Shown piece by piece: positions 13,391 through 23,631 of a DNA stretch of 64,000 nt. The stretch is from Poecilobothrus nobilitatus (taxonomy: Eukaryota > Arthropoda > Insecta > Diptera > Dolichopodidae). Each line of letters starts with the position of its first letter. The stretch's first letter is position 1. The stretch lies in the NCBI GenBank assembly GCA_947095535.1, contig OX352774.1:246475825-246539824 (forward strand). Direction: 5' to 3'. Below the pieces are notes generated by a model. The model saw nothing but the letters and a program-made list of their open reading frames with translations, searched no databases and was not told the origin of the DNA. Both the position numbers and the translations under genes were made by a program.

Positions 13391-14934
13391 TATTTAAGTT
13401 ATTTTAAATTTACTTAATATAACATAAAATTTTATAATAAGCTCTGGGTTTGGTTTAATTTGTTTAAAAATAAAATAAAATCGTTGTTGTTTTACTATAA
13501 ATTTACAAAAAAAAAAAATAAAAAAATAAACAACAAAACAATTTTCTTTGATAGCTTAAAGTAAAATACAAAAAAAAAAAAAATTGTTTGATTATTTCAG
13601 CTATGAGTACTAGATTTGTCATTGATTTCAACTTTTCATCCGTTTCATTTACGCATGAGAATCTTATGAGAATTAATTGTTTTCAACTTTTTTATTTTAT
13701 TTTTTAATTTTCGAATCAAATTTACAGATACATTCAGGTAACACATACATTTCTTTAAATTTTTATTTTAGATCTCTTGAGGTCTAATAAATGTACAAAC
13801 ATGTTTGAGTGTAAACGAACATTTTGTTCGCGTAACAAATTTTTACGTGTAAGAATTCATAATCAGAATTTATACCAACTAAAGCATTAAAAAACAAACA
13901 AATTATTCGAATTCAGTCATAGCTTAATATAAAACTTCAAAACTTGAAATAATCTATCGGAAGTTTTCATTTTAATTGTACCCAAAGTTTTCAATGCTAA
14001 ATTTACAAATTAAAATCTTTATATATGTATGTTTGATCACATGAGGTTTGATAGTAAAATTAAACTTGGTTCAATTCGATCCAAATAATCGTATTTTAAT
14101 TTTTAATGAATGGTGTAAGAATTTTTAAAAGTTTTTCAAAAAAAAAAAAAAATGTATTGATACTGTGGAAATTTTTAAAATCTAATGGTTCCCCCATATC
14201 CTTATTTGAATCAAAAAATTTTTACAAGAATATTTTTCTCTTATCTTATATTAATTTTTGTTCCAGAACCAACCATTATTTTGTTCGGTCGAATATTATT
14301 ATGTGGATGGCAAAGGCATTAATTGATTATTTGTTCGCTTAGAATAATTGTTCGATGGAACATGTTAGTGCATTTATTTAGGTCTTTATGCTTGTCTCAA
14401 ATTTTGATCACTTTTTCAGGCAATCTTTCAGATTCTGCAATCATTTAAAATTCGTAAAACTGACTACATATATAGATGTCTATGTGCATGTTTTGGAAAT
14501 TTTTTTTTTTTGGGTATATTACTCCTGTAAATCGATTAATAGACATTTTATGAAATCTCGTATTGAATGGGCATAGTTTTTGCATGTAATCTCATAATTT
14601 GGAGTTTTACCTTGAAATGTAAATTTCAGTTTATCTTTATAATTTACAAGTTATTGCGGTTTCTCTTGTTTAAATGTTAGGTTTTACATTATTTAATTAC
14701 TGCATATTTTTTTTTAAAGAAAAGTCGTGATATGTACAGATGTAGACATTTTCTATTGAAATTTTATTTAAACAAAATATTGTAAAAAAAAAAAAAAAAA
14801 TGAAATTGGAAAAAGAATATTATAAAAATTAATATTTTTTTGGATGGTAACATATAAAAAAAAAAAAATTTTAAAACTAAGTAAAAACAAATTTGGATAT
14901 TTAACATTTTCAGAGAATCCACTACTTAATACAT
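13391..14934. other. Intergenic spacer between cluster genes 1 and 2
   Basis: No gene is seen. The words GAGTACTAGATTTGTCATT near 13604-13625 recur as GAGTACTGGATATGTCATT near 16062-16082, upstream of gene 2. The upstream DNA was therefore duplicated together with the coding region. Confidence 0.6.
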
Positions 14935-15792
14935 TTAGGCATATCTACTACATGCATTTAATATTTTATGATTACAGTCGATTTTACGTGGACATTTACT
15001 ATGATCATTTAATTTATTTACCATAATTATACGTCCATTTTTAGATATTTTATCACGATATTCTGAAGTAACTGGTTTTGGATAGGGATTTGGTATCCAA
15101 TTAACATCAATTTTACCACAAACTACTGGAGCTGATGCAAAAGAAAATTTAATTGGTTCATATATAGCATTACTTTCATCGTCTAAAGGTGTTAATTCAT
15201 AAGAATTATCATTTTTTTGTGGTTCTTCTAATTTTTGAATTTGTTTTATTTTATCAATTGATTTTTTATCATCAAAACATTCTATTTTTATAAATGGATC
15301 TGGTCTTATATTTGATTGATTATTTGCCATTATAGTTTTTGTTGGCTTTTTTGAAACCAAATTCGGAATAATTTCATTTTTACAATAATCAGATTGATAA
15401 ATAGAGAATAATTGTTTACATTTTTTTCTTTTAAAAGAATTTTGTTTTAATAATTTTTCATTTAAATGATCCTGAAATTTTGTTTCATTAATAGTGACAG
15501 TTTCATTAATTGATTCTTTTCCATTTACAGCATTTAAATCACTTGAAAACGAAACTTCTTTACTTGGAAAAATTTTTGGTGGTAAAAATCTTCCCATTAT
15601 ATTAATACCAGTCCATTCTTTATTTGCTTTATTATATGGTTCAGGACGTTTCTGATGAATTTTACAACTATTACACAATTTACCACTTTTTTGAAAATTT
15701 ACATTGTTTAAATTTGCACCATAATTTAATGGCAGTGGTGTAATATAATCATGCCGATATGTTGTTGTTTGTGCACCAATATTAGCACTCAT
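14935..15792 (-). CDS. TTYR-motif cluster protein 2, sister of cluster protein 1
   Basis: A single-exon 285-aa protein starts at the ATG at 15792. TTTYRHDY is at residues 9-16, C40-x2-C43, EWTG at 59-62, MGRFLPPKIFP at 66-76 and IYQSDYC at 131-137. The C-terminal segment starts with TSEYRDKISKNG at 242 and ends in the Cys/His tail (LNDHSKC, CNHK, NACSRY). The conserved TGC after SR/SK is replaced here by NGR. The first 80 residues align with protein 1 without gaps, so the two are a recent tandem pair lying 1.5 kb apart on the same strand. The region between EWTG and IYQSDYC is low-complexity and free to change length. Function is unknown, with the same inference as for its neighbour. Confidence 0.85.
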   Translation of the reverse strand: MSANIGAQTTTYRHDYITPLPLNYGANLNNVNFQKSGKLCNSCKIHQKRPEPYNKANKEWTGINIMGRFLPPKIFPSKEVSFSSDLNAVNGKESINETVTINETKFQDHLNEKLLKQNSFKRKKCKQLFSIYQSDYCKNEIIPNLVSKKPTKTIMANNQSNIRPDPFIKIECFDDKKSIDKIKQIQKLEEPQKNDNSYELTPLDDESNAIYEPIKFSFASAPVVCGKIDVNWIPNPYPKPVTSEYRDKISKNGRIIMVNKLNDHSKCPRKIDCNHKILNACSRYA

Positions 15793-16842
15793 TATTTAAA
15801 TAACTTAATTTAAATTAAATAAATTTAATTTAACTACTTAATTTAATTTAATTTAATATAAATTACATAAATTTGTTTTATTCTCTTTAAGAATTAAATG
15901 TATTTACTCAGAAATTTTGTTAATTATTTTAAATAAAATAAATTTTGTTTTTATTATAAATTAAATAATTAATTTAAAATAAAATAAATAAAAAAAAAAA
16001 CAATTATTCTCCTCTATAATTTAAAATTATAATAAAAATTAATGTTTGAAGATATTGACTAAGAGTACTGGATATGTCATTTAGTGACAATACCTGCTTT
16101 CTTTGACAGTTCTGTTTTTTCAGATAGTTTTATTTTACCATTTTTACAGATCCCATACATTAATGTATAAGGACGGTATTGTTTTCATACCAAAAATTTG
16201 TACCCGTACCTGAAATTTTTCGAAATATGCATTATCTGGTGCGTAGAAACCTGAAAAATATATTTTTAGGGTGATGTCTGGTTGTGTGTGTGTGGCTGTG
16301 TGTGTGTGTGTCTGTGTGTGTGGGTTTGATCGTAGGCATGTGTACAGCTTAAACGGCCAGCAGAATTTTTTTTTGAAATTTCGTATTTAAGATTTTGACA
16401 TAAACATCTCGGATTTTTAATCTTTGGGAGTAAATCAGACAACCGCAAATGGTAGTTTACTAGTGTAAGTTTTGAATGGTAATTTTTTTGATTCAACTAA
16501 ATTTTTTTTTAATTAAATAAGATAACTTTTTCTATTATTGGTTGTATATATTAATGTTCATAAGGTAATAGGTAAATTAGTACATAATACATATATTATT
16601 ATATATTATGGTTGAATGTATGAAGGTTTATAAGTACATACATATTTTTATAATTAGTTCATTACTCATTAGTTAAGTTATTTTGCTTTGATAAAAATCT
16701 ATGATATTTCGCATTATGCTTTTCGTGTAATAGCGCCCGGTTCTGTGATGGAAATAGATGATTTTTTACTTAATATTACCTGTTGTGCATACATGTGTTT
16801 ATTTTTAGTTTTTAACTATTAGTTTTCACATAATTATTTAAT
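15793..16842. other. Spacer with a TG/CA microsatellite
   Basis: Just upstream of gene 2 the DNA is built of TTTAAATT-like words (15793-15870). A TG-rich microsatellite lies at 16281-16324. The open frame across it on the minus strand is Thr/His/Gln repeat translation and is not a gene. Confidence 0.6.
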
Positions 16843-17350
16843 TTTTAAATGCATTTCTGTGCCACATAAATGTGGACAGGAAATTACACAGCCTTTCCTG
16901 TTCAGGCGTGGTTGTAAATGTCGTAAGGGAGAATAACTCTTATGCTGACCATACACGTCGGACTAGGTTGTAAACTTGGTACGCGGACAGGTTTTAGAAC
17001 CATACCACACACTTATCCAACCTATCATACAACCATTGTAATTATGTACTTTATATTTTTTATAATTTTCTCAAATCAAAAAATCTCAATGTTAAAATGA
17101 CATTTAAGTTGTACAACTTGCCCATACACGATCTTTAAACTCAACTATAAACCAAACACTTGGCTCACAAAAATCAAAATTTTTTCCAACCAACTTTTCA
17201 ACCATCAAAATGGTTTTACAACTTGCCCATAGACGATACAACTTATCAAGTCCGCGTACCAAGTTTTCAACCTAGTTCGCCATGTATGGGCAGCATTATG
17301 ACGTGTGTGGGATTCGAATCCACACTCCCTAGGTGTGTACAGCGTATTTT
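16843..17350 (-). mobile_element. SINE copy 2, split by a nested TIR element
   Basis: Reading on the minus strand, the B box and its flanks (17300-17350) and the conserved tail (16843-16942, including the CCACATAAATGTGG hairpin word on the plus strand) are the two halves of one SINE. They are separated by 353 bp of unrelated DNA. The tRNA-like head beyond position 17350, including the A box, is lost or unrecognisable. The break falls in the word TTATGACG, which is continuous in the uninterrupted minus-strand copies at 17701 (as TTACGACG) and 18269. Confidence 0.85.
16943..17295. mobile_element. Nested MITE with 46-bp terminal inverted repeats
   Basis: The left end (16943-16988) begins TGCTGACCATACACG and the right end (17250-17295) finishes TATGGGCAGCA. 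By my count the two 46-bp arms agree at 41 positions once one is reverse complemented. Direct TTA triplets flank it (16940-16942 and 17296-17298), as expected for PIF/Harbinger-type insertion, although the exact boundary is ambiguous by a few bases. Internally the word ACTTGCCCATA recurs at about 17116 and 17221, giving subterminal repeats. There is no transposase frame. Superfamily assignment rests only on the 3-bp duplication. Confidence 0.75.
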
Positions 17351-17700
17351 ATTAAAATCTCGTTTTCCAAAACAACCTTTAAGAATTGGATAAAAACATG
17401 ATCTCAAAATCTAAACTCACAAAACAAATAAGAAAAAAATTTGTTACATTAGTAATATTTCTCCTAATTCAGAGTCTCACATATTGTATACCTTTATATA
17501 TAGTACATATATATATAGGAACTCGTAATCATGGAAAAAGCATATAACACTGACTTTATAATGAATTTTAGAGTAATTATTGTTCCTACATACAAACATA
17601 CATACATATTTATATTTTAACTATCAAGCATTTAAAACATTGAGCATATTTTTAATTTTTATATGTATAACATATATTTTGAAATTTTGAAATTTGTATT

Positions 17701-17863
17701 TTTTTTTAATGCACATAAATGTGGACAGGAAATTACACAGGCGTGGCTGTAAATGTTGTAAGGGGGGGTACCTCTTACGACGTGTGTGGAATTCGAACCC
17801 ACCACTCCCTCGGCGTTTATAGCGTATTTTAAACGCTCTTACCCACTAGGCCACTGAGGCCCC
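17701..17863 (-). mobile_element. SINE copy 3, internally deleted
   Basis: On the minus strand the element starts GGGGCCTCAGTGGCCTAGTG and keeps the A box and the B box (GTTCGAATTCC). It lacks about 13 bases of the tail around AACAGGAAAGG. A poly-A tail is seen as poly-T at 17701-17707. A 10-bp target duplication, AATTTGTATT, lies at 17691-17700 and 17864-17873. Confidence 0.9.
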
Positions 17864-17940
17864 AATTTGTATTGTTTTCTTCGAATTTTTTTGAGATTTT
17901 TTTCTTTTTGGTGATTTTGTATCATTTGGATTCCTTTTTT

Positions 17941-18130
17941 ACCATATTTTTTCGAAAACTTTCCCTATTAGTTTCACTCTATTCGTCCGTCTGTTTACAA
18001 AATTTCTACACCATTTAAGATAAAACAATAAAATTTTAACCATGGATAGATCACTTAAAAAAATTAATGTTGTAGAACAACTTTTTTATGTAACCCCACT
18101 CTTTACGGGGAGCTACAGCTTTTCAAAAGT
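17941..18130 (+). repeat. Interspersed repeat family B, copy 2
   Basis: It shares the words CTATTAGTTTCACT, CCGTCTGTTTACAA, TTTCTACACCATTTAAGATA and AACAATAAAATTTTAAC with the copies at 7436 and 46660 (inverted). It sits between two SINE copies, which makes 16.8-18.4 kb a small transposon graveyard between cluster genes. Confidence 0.65.
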
Positions 18131-18268
18131 GTATATTCAATCTAAAAACACATAACAACAGATTTTTTTTTAATAAATTAGGTTGATTTTGTTTCCTTCA
18201 TAACTCCTGCACTCTTTTATTTAGAATTTTGAAATTTATAAGAAAGGACATTTACAGCATATTTACAG

Positions 18269-18390
18269 CGTCTGTAAATGTTTGTTAAGGGGGAATAACT
18301 CTTATGACGTGTGTGGAATTCGAACCCACACTCCCTCGATGTTTACAGTGTATTTTATACGCTCTTACCAACTAGGCTACCAAGATCCCC
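18269..18390 (-). mobile_element. SINE copy 4, lacking its 3' tail
   Basis: On the minus strand it retains a tRNA-like head (GGGGATCTTGGTAGCCTAGT), a degenerate A box, the B box GGTTCGAATTCC and the CGTCATAAGAG segment. It stops before the conserved tail hairpin and has no A-rich end. No target duplication was found. The head has more substitutions than copies 1 and 6, so it is likely older. Confidence 0.8.
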
Positions 18391-18394
18391 TACT

Positions 18395-18440
18395 AATAGA
18401 CATATTATTGAAACTATAATTTTGTAACAAACTTTATGGC
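18395..18440 (-). repeat. Family A core fragment
   Basis: ATTATTGAAACTATAATTTT followed by GTAACAAACTTTATGG matches the core of the family A copy near 46205-46245. It abuts the SINE head at 18390. Confidence 0.45.
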
Positions 18441-19092
18441 CATCAAAAAGATTTTTTATTTTCAAAAGGAAAAATTTTTCTTAACAAATGGGTTTTTAAA
18501 GCAAAACGAAGATTTTTCAAAAGAATGTATAACTTTAAAAAAGGGAGATATTTCAAATGGAGATTATTAAAAGTGAGAATTTGTTAGGCTCCCAATCATA
18601 AATGAATTAAAGTAGAAAATGTTCTGAAAAGTAATTGTAAAAAGAAAAGAATATAATACATTTAAAAATTACTTTATATTGAAATCACAATTCACAAAAT
18701 ATTCATTTTCAAAATTAATAATCATTATTTAACTTTTCTTAACAAACATATAATTTGTATTTACGAATTCATTTTTCTAAATTTTCTATAAAATACTTTT
18801 TAACACAATATTTATATTAAATTATTTACTGTTATTACTGTTATTTTCTTTTTCTAGACTATACAAATTCTTGATTCAAAAGATTTACATATATCTTATT
18901 TACAAATATTGTACCACAAGACCATAAAATATTCTGATGAAGAAAATGCTGCTCTATACTCATATTTGATGAAAAATTTAATTAAAATTTGAAAATTTCT
19001 TTCTTTTTATTTTTTGTTAAAGGAAGGCCGGCCGATTGTCCGACTTCAAATTTTAATTATTTTTTTCATTAATTGCGCATTCTAAAATTTCT

Positions 19093-19596
19093 TTACTTAA
19101 ATTGTAAACACCAGTTTTTTATTCGTTTTTTTACTTTTTTTCCTTTATTATGACATAATTGATTTTTCATTATAATACAACCAGTTCTTGAAATGCCATC
19201 ACGATATTCAGATGTATTAGGTATAAGATCATATTTTTCAGGCCATGGTTCTAATTTTGGAATCTTTTCTTGAATGCTTTTTAATTTTGTTTTTGGCAAA
19301 GTGACACAGGCATCTGATTTCTTTAAAATTCTTTCTATTGGTATATGTTTATTAAAATCTCTATCACAGGTTATCATTAAATTGGGTAATACAATTTTTA
19401 CCTCTTTCTTTTTTAAAACGGTTTTAATTCCAATATATGTATTATAACAGTCTTTCATTGTTTTGGTTAATAAAGGTGAGCTTTCAGTTAGGCATGAACA
19501 ATTTTCTGTTTCATAATAATTTTCAAGTGATGATTCTTTTTGTTTGGAAATTTTTTCTTTGTTTTGTTTTCCTTCAGACTTTTTGTTTGAAGGCAT
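19093..19596 (-). CDS. Short, divergent TTYR-cluster member (167 aa)
   Basis: A single-exon frame runs from the ATG at 19596. It keeps the family C-terminal segment TSEYRDGISRTGC (residues 128-140) followed by IIMKNQ. The tail is eroded, with one final Cys (NWC) and no HDH. The N-terminal TTYRxDY, the WTG block and the second TTYQ motif are absent. In their place is a Lys/Ser-rich leader, then NCSC (32-35) and KDCYNTY (48-54), which may correspond to the usual Cys cluster and CYPDLY block. It is divergently oriented to the gene at 20092, with 495 bp between the start codons. It could be a shortened functional paralog or an early-decay copy, but the intact frame favours the former. Confidence 0.65.
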   Translation of the reverse strand: MPSNKKSEGKQNKEKISKQKESSLENYYETENCSCLTESSPLLTKTMKDCYNTYIGIKTVLKKKEVKIVLPNLMITCDRDFNKHIPIERILKKSDACVTLPKTKLKSIQEKIPKLEPWPEKYDLIPNTSEYRDGISRTGCIIMKNQLCHNKGKKVKKRIKNWCLQFK

Positions 19597-20091
19597 CGTT
19601 CTTTAGAGGAATTTTATTTAAAAGGAAAATTTTTGTTTTTTTTTTTTTTTTTAAAGAAAATACACAAAATTTTCAAAATTTAAAGAAAATATATAAAGAA
19701 AATTTAGAATTTTTAATCTTTTTATAAAAGTTTTTATTTTTTTTTACCAAAAAAAAAAAAAAAATCAAATTGAAGAGCAGATTTTGTTAAAATTTATAAA
19801 AAAAATATGAATTTGACAAAAATAAATTTGGAACATCTTAAAAACAAAAAAAAAAATCTCTTCAAAATCTATTTTCAAAGTAATCATTGCAATATTTATT
19901 CAAAATTTCAAAAAAATTTATTAAAAATAAAATTTTTAATAAAGAAAGTTTTAACAATCATACATTACTAAATTTATTTCATATATAGTTAAAATATTCT
20001 ATACAAAATTCTCAGTATCTCTTCTTTTTTTTTTTTTTATTTAAATTAATTAATTTAAAACCCATCATATACAAATTATTGTTCTTTTACA
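19597..20091. other. Divergent intergenic region
   Basis: This 495-bp spacer between divergently transcribed cluster members consists of poly-A/poly-T runs. No distinct promoter motif could be picked out. It may hold both promoters. Confidence 0.5.
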
Positions 20092-20907
20092 ATGGCTCAA
20101 CTTATTACTACATATCGTAATGATTATGCACCACCAGTTACAACACGTTATAAATTCTTAAGTGAATTAAAAATTAAAACTGAAGAATGTACAGATGTTT
20201 GTGATTGTTGTAAAGAATATGAATTGCAAGGTCCACCAAAAACATTAGAAGAAGCTAAAAAAACTCATTTAAGAATGGAATGGACTGGTGTTGCACCAAT
20301 CGGACGTTTAATTGATCCAAGAATTAATCCACCAGAAGGTGATATAAATTTATCTCAAAGTAAACAAACAGCTGCTAGTAAATGTATGGAAGATCAACCA
20401 AATCGTTTTTTAAGAATATTAGATCAATGTTATCCAAATTTATATGAACGTTTAAAACATATGCAAGATAAAGATTTGAATAGTCGTTTAAATACAGAAC
20501 GTTTAAAAACAACTTATCAAATTGAATTTTGTAGAGTTCCAGAATATCCAGATGGTATATATTTTAGTGCTGAAAAACAAGAAGATGAAAAATTAAAAAA
20601 AATGGCTGAAATTATTGATGGTTGTTCACATTTTTATAAACAGGAAAATATTAGAGGAAATATAAAAATAAATGATGATAAATGTCCAGCTAAAAAATAT
20701 GTTGATGAAACACCATTACCACCAGATTATACAAGTCATTGGTCAACTGGTAATGAATTTACAAAAAAAATACGTGTTAAAGATAATTTGGATAAATTAA
20801 ATCGAAATAATTGTATTGTACAAAATAGAACAAAAGATTGTGATGAATGTGGTGATGGGAAAGGTTGTTTAGAAAAATTAAAGAAAGCATGCAAAACATT
20901 TAAGTGA
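20092..20907 (+). CDS. TTYR-motif cluster protein 4 (plus strand)
   Basis: A single-exon 271-aa protein starts at the ATG at 20092. ITTYRNDYAPP is at residues 5-15, the Cys cluster CTDVCDCC at 33-40, and EWTG at 63-66. GRLIDPRINPP is at 71-81, CYPNLYERLKHMQ at 113-125 and TTYQIEFC at 140-147, followed by EYPDGIYF. The C-terminal half is unusual: TEYRDxIS is not recognisable. NCIVQN (240-245) keeps the position of GCIIM, and the tail is CDECGDGKGC followed by KKACK. It carries the best-preserved full motif set in its first 150 residues. A probable poly(A) signal AATAAA lies at 21027-21032. No signal peptide or membrane span is present. Function is unknown, and the sperm microtubule association is an inference. 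Confidence 0.87.
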   Translation: MAQLITTYRNDYAPPVTTRYKFLSELKIKTEECTDVCDCCKEYELQGPPKTLEEAKKTHLRMEWTGVAPIGRLIDPRINPPEGDINLSQSKQTAASKCMEDQPNRFLRILDQCYPNLYERLKHMQDKDLNSRLNTERLKTTYQIEFCRVPEYPDGIYFSAEKQEDEKLKKMAEIIDGCSHFYKQENIRGNIKINDDKCPAKKYVDETPLPPDYTSHWSTGNEFTKKIRVKDNLDKLNRNNCIVQNRTKDCDECGDGKGCLEKLKKACKTFK

Positions 20908-22357
20908 AGATACTATAATATTGGAAATATTTTTTTTTTAATTGATATTCTAAATTTTTAAAATTTTCAATACCAGTAAAATGTTAAATTATTTAACACC
21001 CATAAAACAGATTTTCTGATTTGAATAATAAAAATTTTTTCAATTAATTTTTGAAATTTTTATAATTTTATTTTTTAATTTTAAAGTTAAATTTTTATGC
21101 AATGAAAAATATTAATACCTATGATTTTAGTTTTGCTATGTATCATGTCAAAAAAGTGAAGGAAAAAGTAATCATTATTATATAGTGTCCTACCATTTTG
21201 AAAATAAGGTCCAACTAAACAGTAACTCGACTTATTGACTGTAATAAAAATATGATGTTAGGACATAAATGGGAAAGTAATGGGAAATAAAGGATGTCAT
21301 TTTAATCATCTACTGATAAAACAAGGACGGATTAAGCCCCATGTATGCCATAGACGCTTAAAAAGGTAGTCTAACAAGGATAAAGTATAGACCAACAAGC
21401 TCCCGTATCTTGTTATTCAGAAGTCAGAGTACAAGAGTCCAACAATACTAAGGTTGCTTACAATAGGCTAAAGCCAATGTACGATTGAACAACCTGAGTA
21501 AAATTTATTTGCATGAATTTTTATTCTAAAAAAAAATGTGACAACTGTAGACTATTTTTTTATTCTAGAAAAAAGAAGTGTTCGTCATTGCAGTTTCTGT
21601 GGTACCCCAATTATCACGATGTCCTAATAAATGTTTAGTTTGCTTATAGGGTAATCCAGAAACTTATGTAGATAGTATCTGTAGGACTAAGAGTAATAAT
21701 AATCTGTAGGGTAATATCTGTAGAATTAAGCATGATTTTTTTATTAATCAATTTATTTATTGTAGAAGCCATCAATTCTTTCAATTTTGCCATTTAATTT
21801 TTTTCAATAAGATTGGTATTCTATCGTTCATTGCTTAATTATAAGTCTGTTTGGTATGTGAAAAGTTTTGAAAAGTTTTCTTTGATCATGATGACGTATG
21901 TGTCAAATGATGAAATGTACTAAAAGTTGTTGTTGGTTAATTATCAAAAAATTTCAATTGTTTGACGTTAGAAAAAAAATAAATGGTTTAAAATTTAAAG
22001 ATTTTAGCATTTTTTTAAAAATTGGTTTTCTTCCGAAGACCGCCTTTTTTTTTTTTTGTAATTTATTTTGAAGACTATCAACTGTCTAAAATATACTGTC
22101 AAAAAAAATATATGTTTGATCTCTTTTTTATATTATAATATAGTTTCTCTTTTCTTTAATAAAATGTCAGTATATGTATAAAAATTTTAAATTGACAGTT
22201 CAGAATATTTTTTGAATAAATAAATTTTAAATTTCTTGCAAAATTTTTTATTAAAAGCTTTAAATTAAAAATTTTCTAATTTTATTTAAATTTAGAATAT
22301 TAAATTATTTTTTTTTTCAAAATTATTTTTTGTATATATATTATATAAATTAAAATT
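20908..22357. other. Spacer containing a family C repeat
   Basis: The only recognisable content besides the poly(A) signal of the upstream gene is the interspersed repeat at 21391-21660. The remainder is A/T-rich without coding signs. Confidence 0.6.
21391..21660 (+). repeat. Interspersed repeat family C, copy 1
   Basis: About 270 bp matches 56561-56800 in the same orientation. Shared words include AAGCTCCCGTATCTTG, AGTAAAATTTATTTG and CCCCAATTATCA, followed by CGATGT/TGATGT. No inverted ends or coding frame are visible, so its class is unknown. Similarity may extend upstream to about 21336. Confidence 0.7.
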
Positions 22358-23146
22358 ATGCCATTTACCACAACTACATATCGCCGAGAATTTATACAAC
22401 GTGTATTCAAAGAAGATAAATGCTTAGAAAATCCTATTAATAATGATCATATTAATCAAAAAAAAATTTTAGTATGTGATTGTTGTAATAAACCTTTAAC
22501 AAAAACTGATATTGATCCTCATACAGATGATTCTATCACAAATGCTAATATAAAAAAGGAAAATAATATTATTGATGAAATATTTGAATCACCAGCATGT
22601 GCTGATATTTCACCAAATCGTTATATGAAAACTTTAGAAACACAATTTCCAGATTTATTTCAACGTTTAAATAAAATTCCATCAATTGAATTAATGAGAC
22701 GTTTAGATGTTGAAGCATATCGTACAACATATCGTAGAACATATTGTACATTACCAAAATATCCACATGGCATTTATATAAGTTGGGAACAAAAAGAAGA
22801 TAATTTAAAAAATAAAAAATGTATGGTTATTAAAGATGGTTATAGTTCACAATTTAAAAAAAGTATTGAAGATATTAAACGTATTAAATCAGTTATTGAT
22901 GAACCAAAACCATTATATTTTGGTAATAAAGGACCAAAACCATTAGATAGTGATGAAAAAGCAAAAGAAAAAGTAAAACCAATATATCGACCAAAATTAA
23001 GTAGTTCAGCTCCAAGTACAACTGAATATAGACAGACTATCTCAAAAACAGGTTGTATTATAGTAAGAAATAACCTTCACGATCATACTAAATGCGGTGG
23101 TTGTTGTAATCATCCTATAACAAATCCCTGTAAAGATTACCTTTAA
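22358..23146 (+). CDS. TTYR-motif cluster protein 5 (plus strand)
   Basis: A single-exon 262-aa protein starts at the ATG at 22358. TTTTYRREF is at residues 4-12 and CDCC at 40-43. The QFPDLFQRL block is at 96-104, with Cys replaced by Gln. TTYRRTYC is at 123-130, followed by PKYPHGIY. The C-terminal segment STTEYRQTISKTGC starts at 220, and its tail reads HDHTKCGGCCNHP, then NPCKDY. The WTGxxxMGR block found in most members is missing, removed along with its surroundings. It is most similar to protein 4 in the middle (ERL/QRL, then the P-H/D-G-I-Y element), so these two plus-strand genes form a subgroup. An AATAAA at 23146-23151 overlaps the stop codon, and a second at 23271-23276 is the more likely poly(A) signal. 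Confidence 0.87.
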   Translation: MPFTTTTYRREFIQRVFKEDKCLENPINNDHINQKKILVCDCCNKPLTKTDIDPHTDDSITNANIKKENNIIDEIFESPACADISPNRYMKTLETQFPDLFQRLNKIPSIELMRRLDVEAYRTTYRRTYCTLPKYPHGIYISWEQKEDNLKNKKCMVIKDGYSSQFKKSIEDIKRIKSVIDEPKPLYFGNKGPKPLDSDEKAKEKVKPIYRPKLSSSAPSTTEYRQTISKTGCIIVRNNLHDHTKCGGCCNHPITNPCKDYL

Positions 23147-23270
23147 ATAAAAAGTGTAAAAAAATAAAAAAAAAAAAATTTTTACAATTTACAATTTTTT
23201 TTTTCCATATTAAATTATATAATATGCAAAAATATTTAAATTGTAAAACATTTTAAGACAAAAATTATCC

Positions 23271-23276
23271 AATAAA
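23271..23276 (+). terminator. Probable poly(A) signal of cluster gene 5
   Basis: AATAAA lies 125 bp after the stop codon. The earlier AATAAA overlaps the stop codon itself and would leave almost no 3' UTR. Confidence 0.5.
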
Positions 23277-23388
23277 AACAATTATTATAAAAATTTTCTT
23301 TTATTTATATACAAATTAGATCTCAATTTCGAAAAGTTGTTATATTAATATTTATTAACAAATTATATTTATTGGCAAATTCAAAATA

Positions 23389-23631
23389 AATGCTGGTGTT
23401 CCTCCAGTTTTATCACCCACTCTCTTCTTAATATTTATCAATGACCTACTTTCATTAACCTCCAATCCTATTCATAGCTTCGCAGACGACAGCACCCTTG
23501 TAGCTTCCTATGAGTTTCATAGTCGCTATAACATTAATCACCAAATTAGTACAACAGCAAAAAATTTCACTATTAGTGAGCTAAATAATGATTTAGCAAA
23601 AATCCAAAAAAATTTTAACATTGTTTTCTGA
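23389..23631 (+). mobile_element. LINE reverse-transcriptase fragment (dead)
   Basis: An 80-codon open stretch carries the conserved palm sequence of a non-LTR retrotransposon. GVPPVLSPTLFLIFINDL is the usual GVPQGSVLSPTLF region with a small deletion, and it is followed by SFADDSTL, containing the FADD catalytic motif. The frame ends at a stop at 23629, and degraded similarity may run on to about 23700. No 5' region, endonuclease domain or tail was found. The motif style fits a CR1/Jockey-type element, though I cannot fix the clade. Confidence 0.85.

Noticed and set aside
16281..16324. CRISPR-like or regulatory repeat
   Set aside because: It is a TG microsatellite with small interruptions.
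17160..17393. Plus-strand 77-codon frame
   Set aside because: It spans the right half of the nested TIR element and the SINE remnant, and does not encode a protein.
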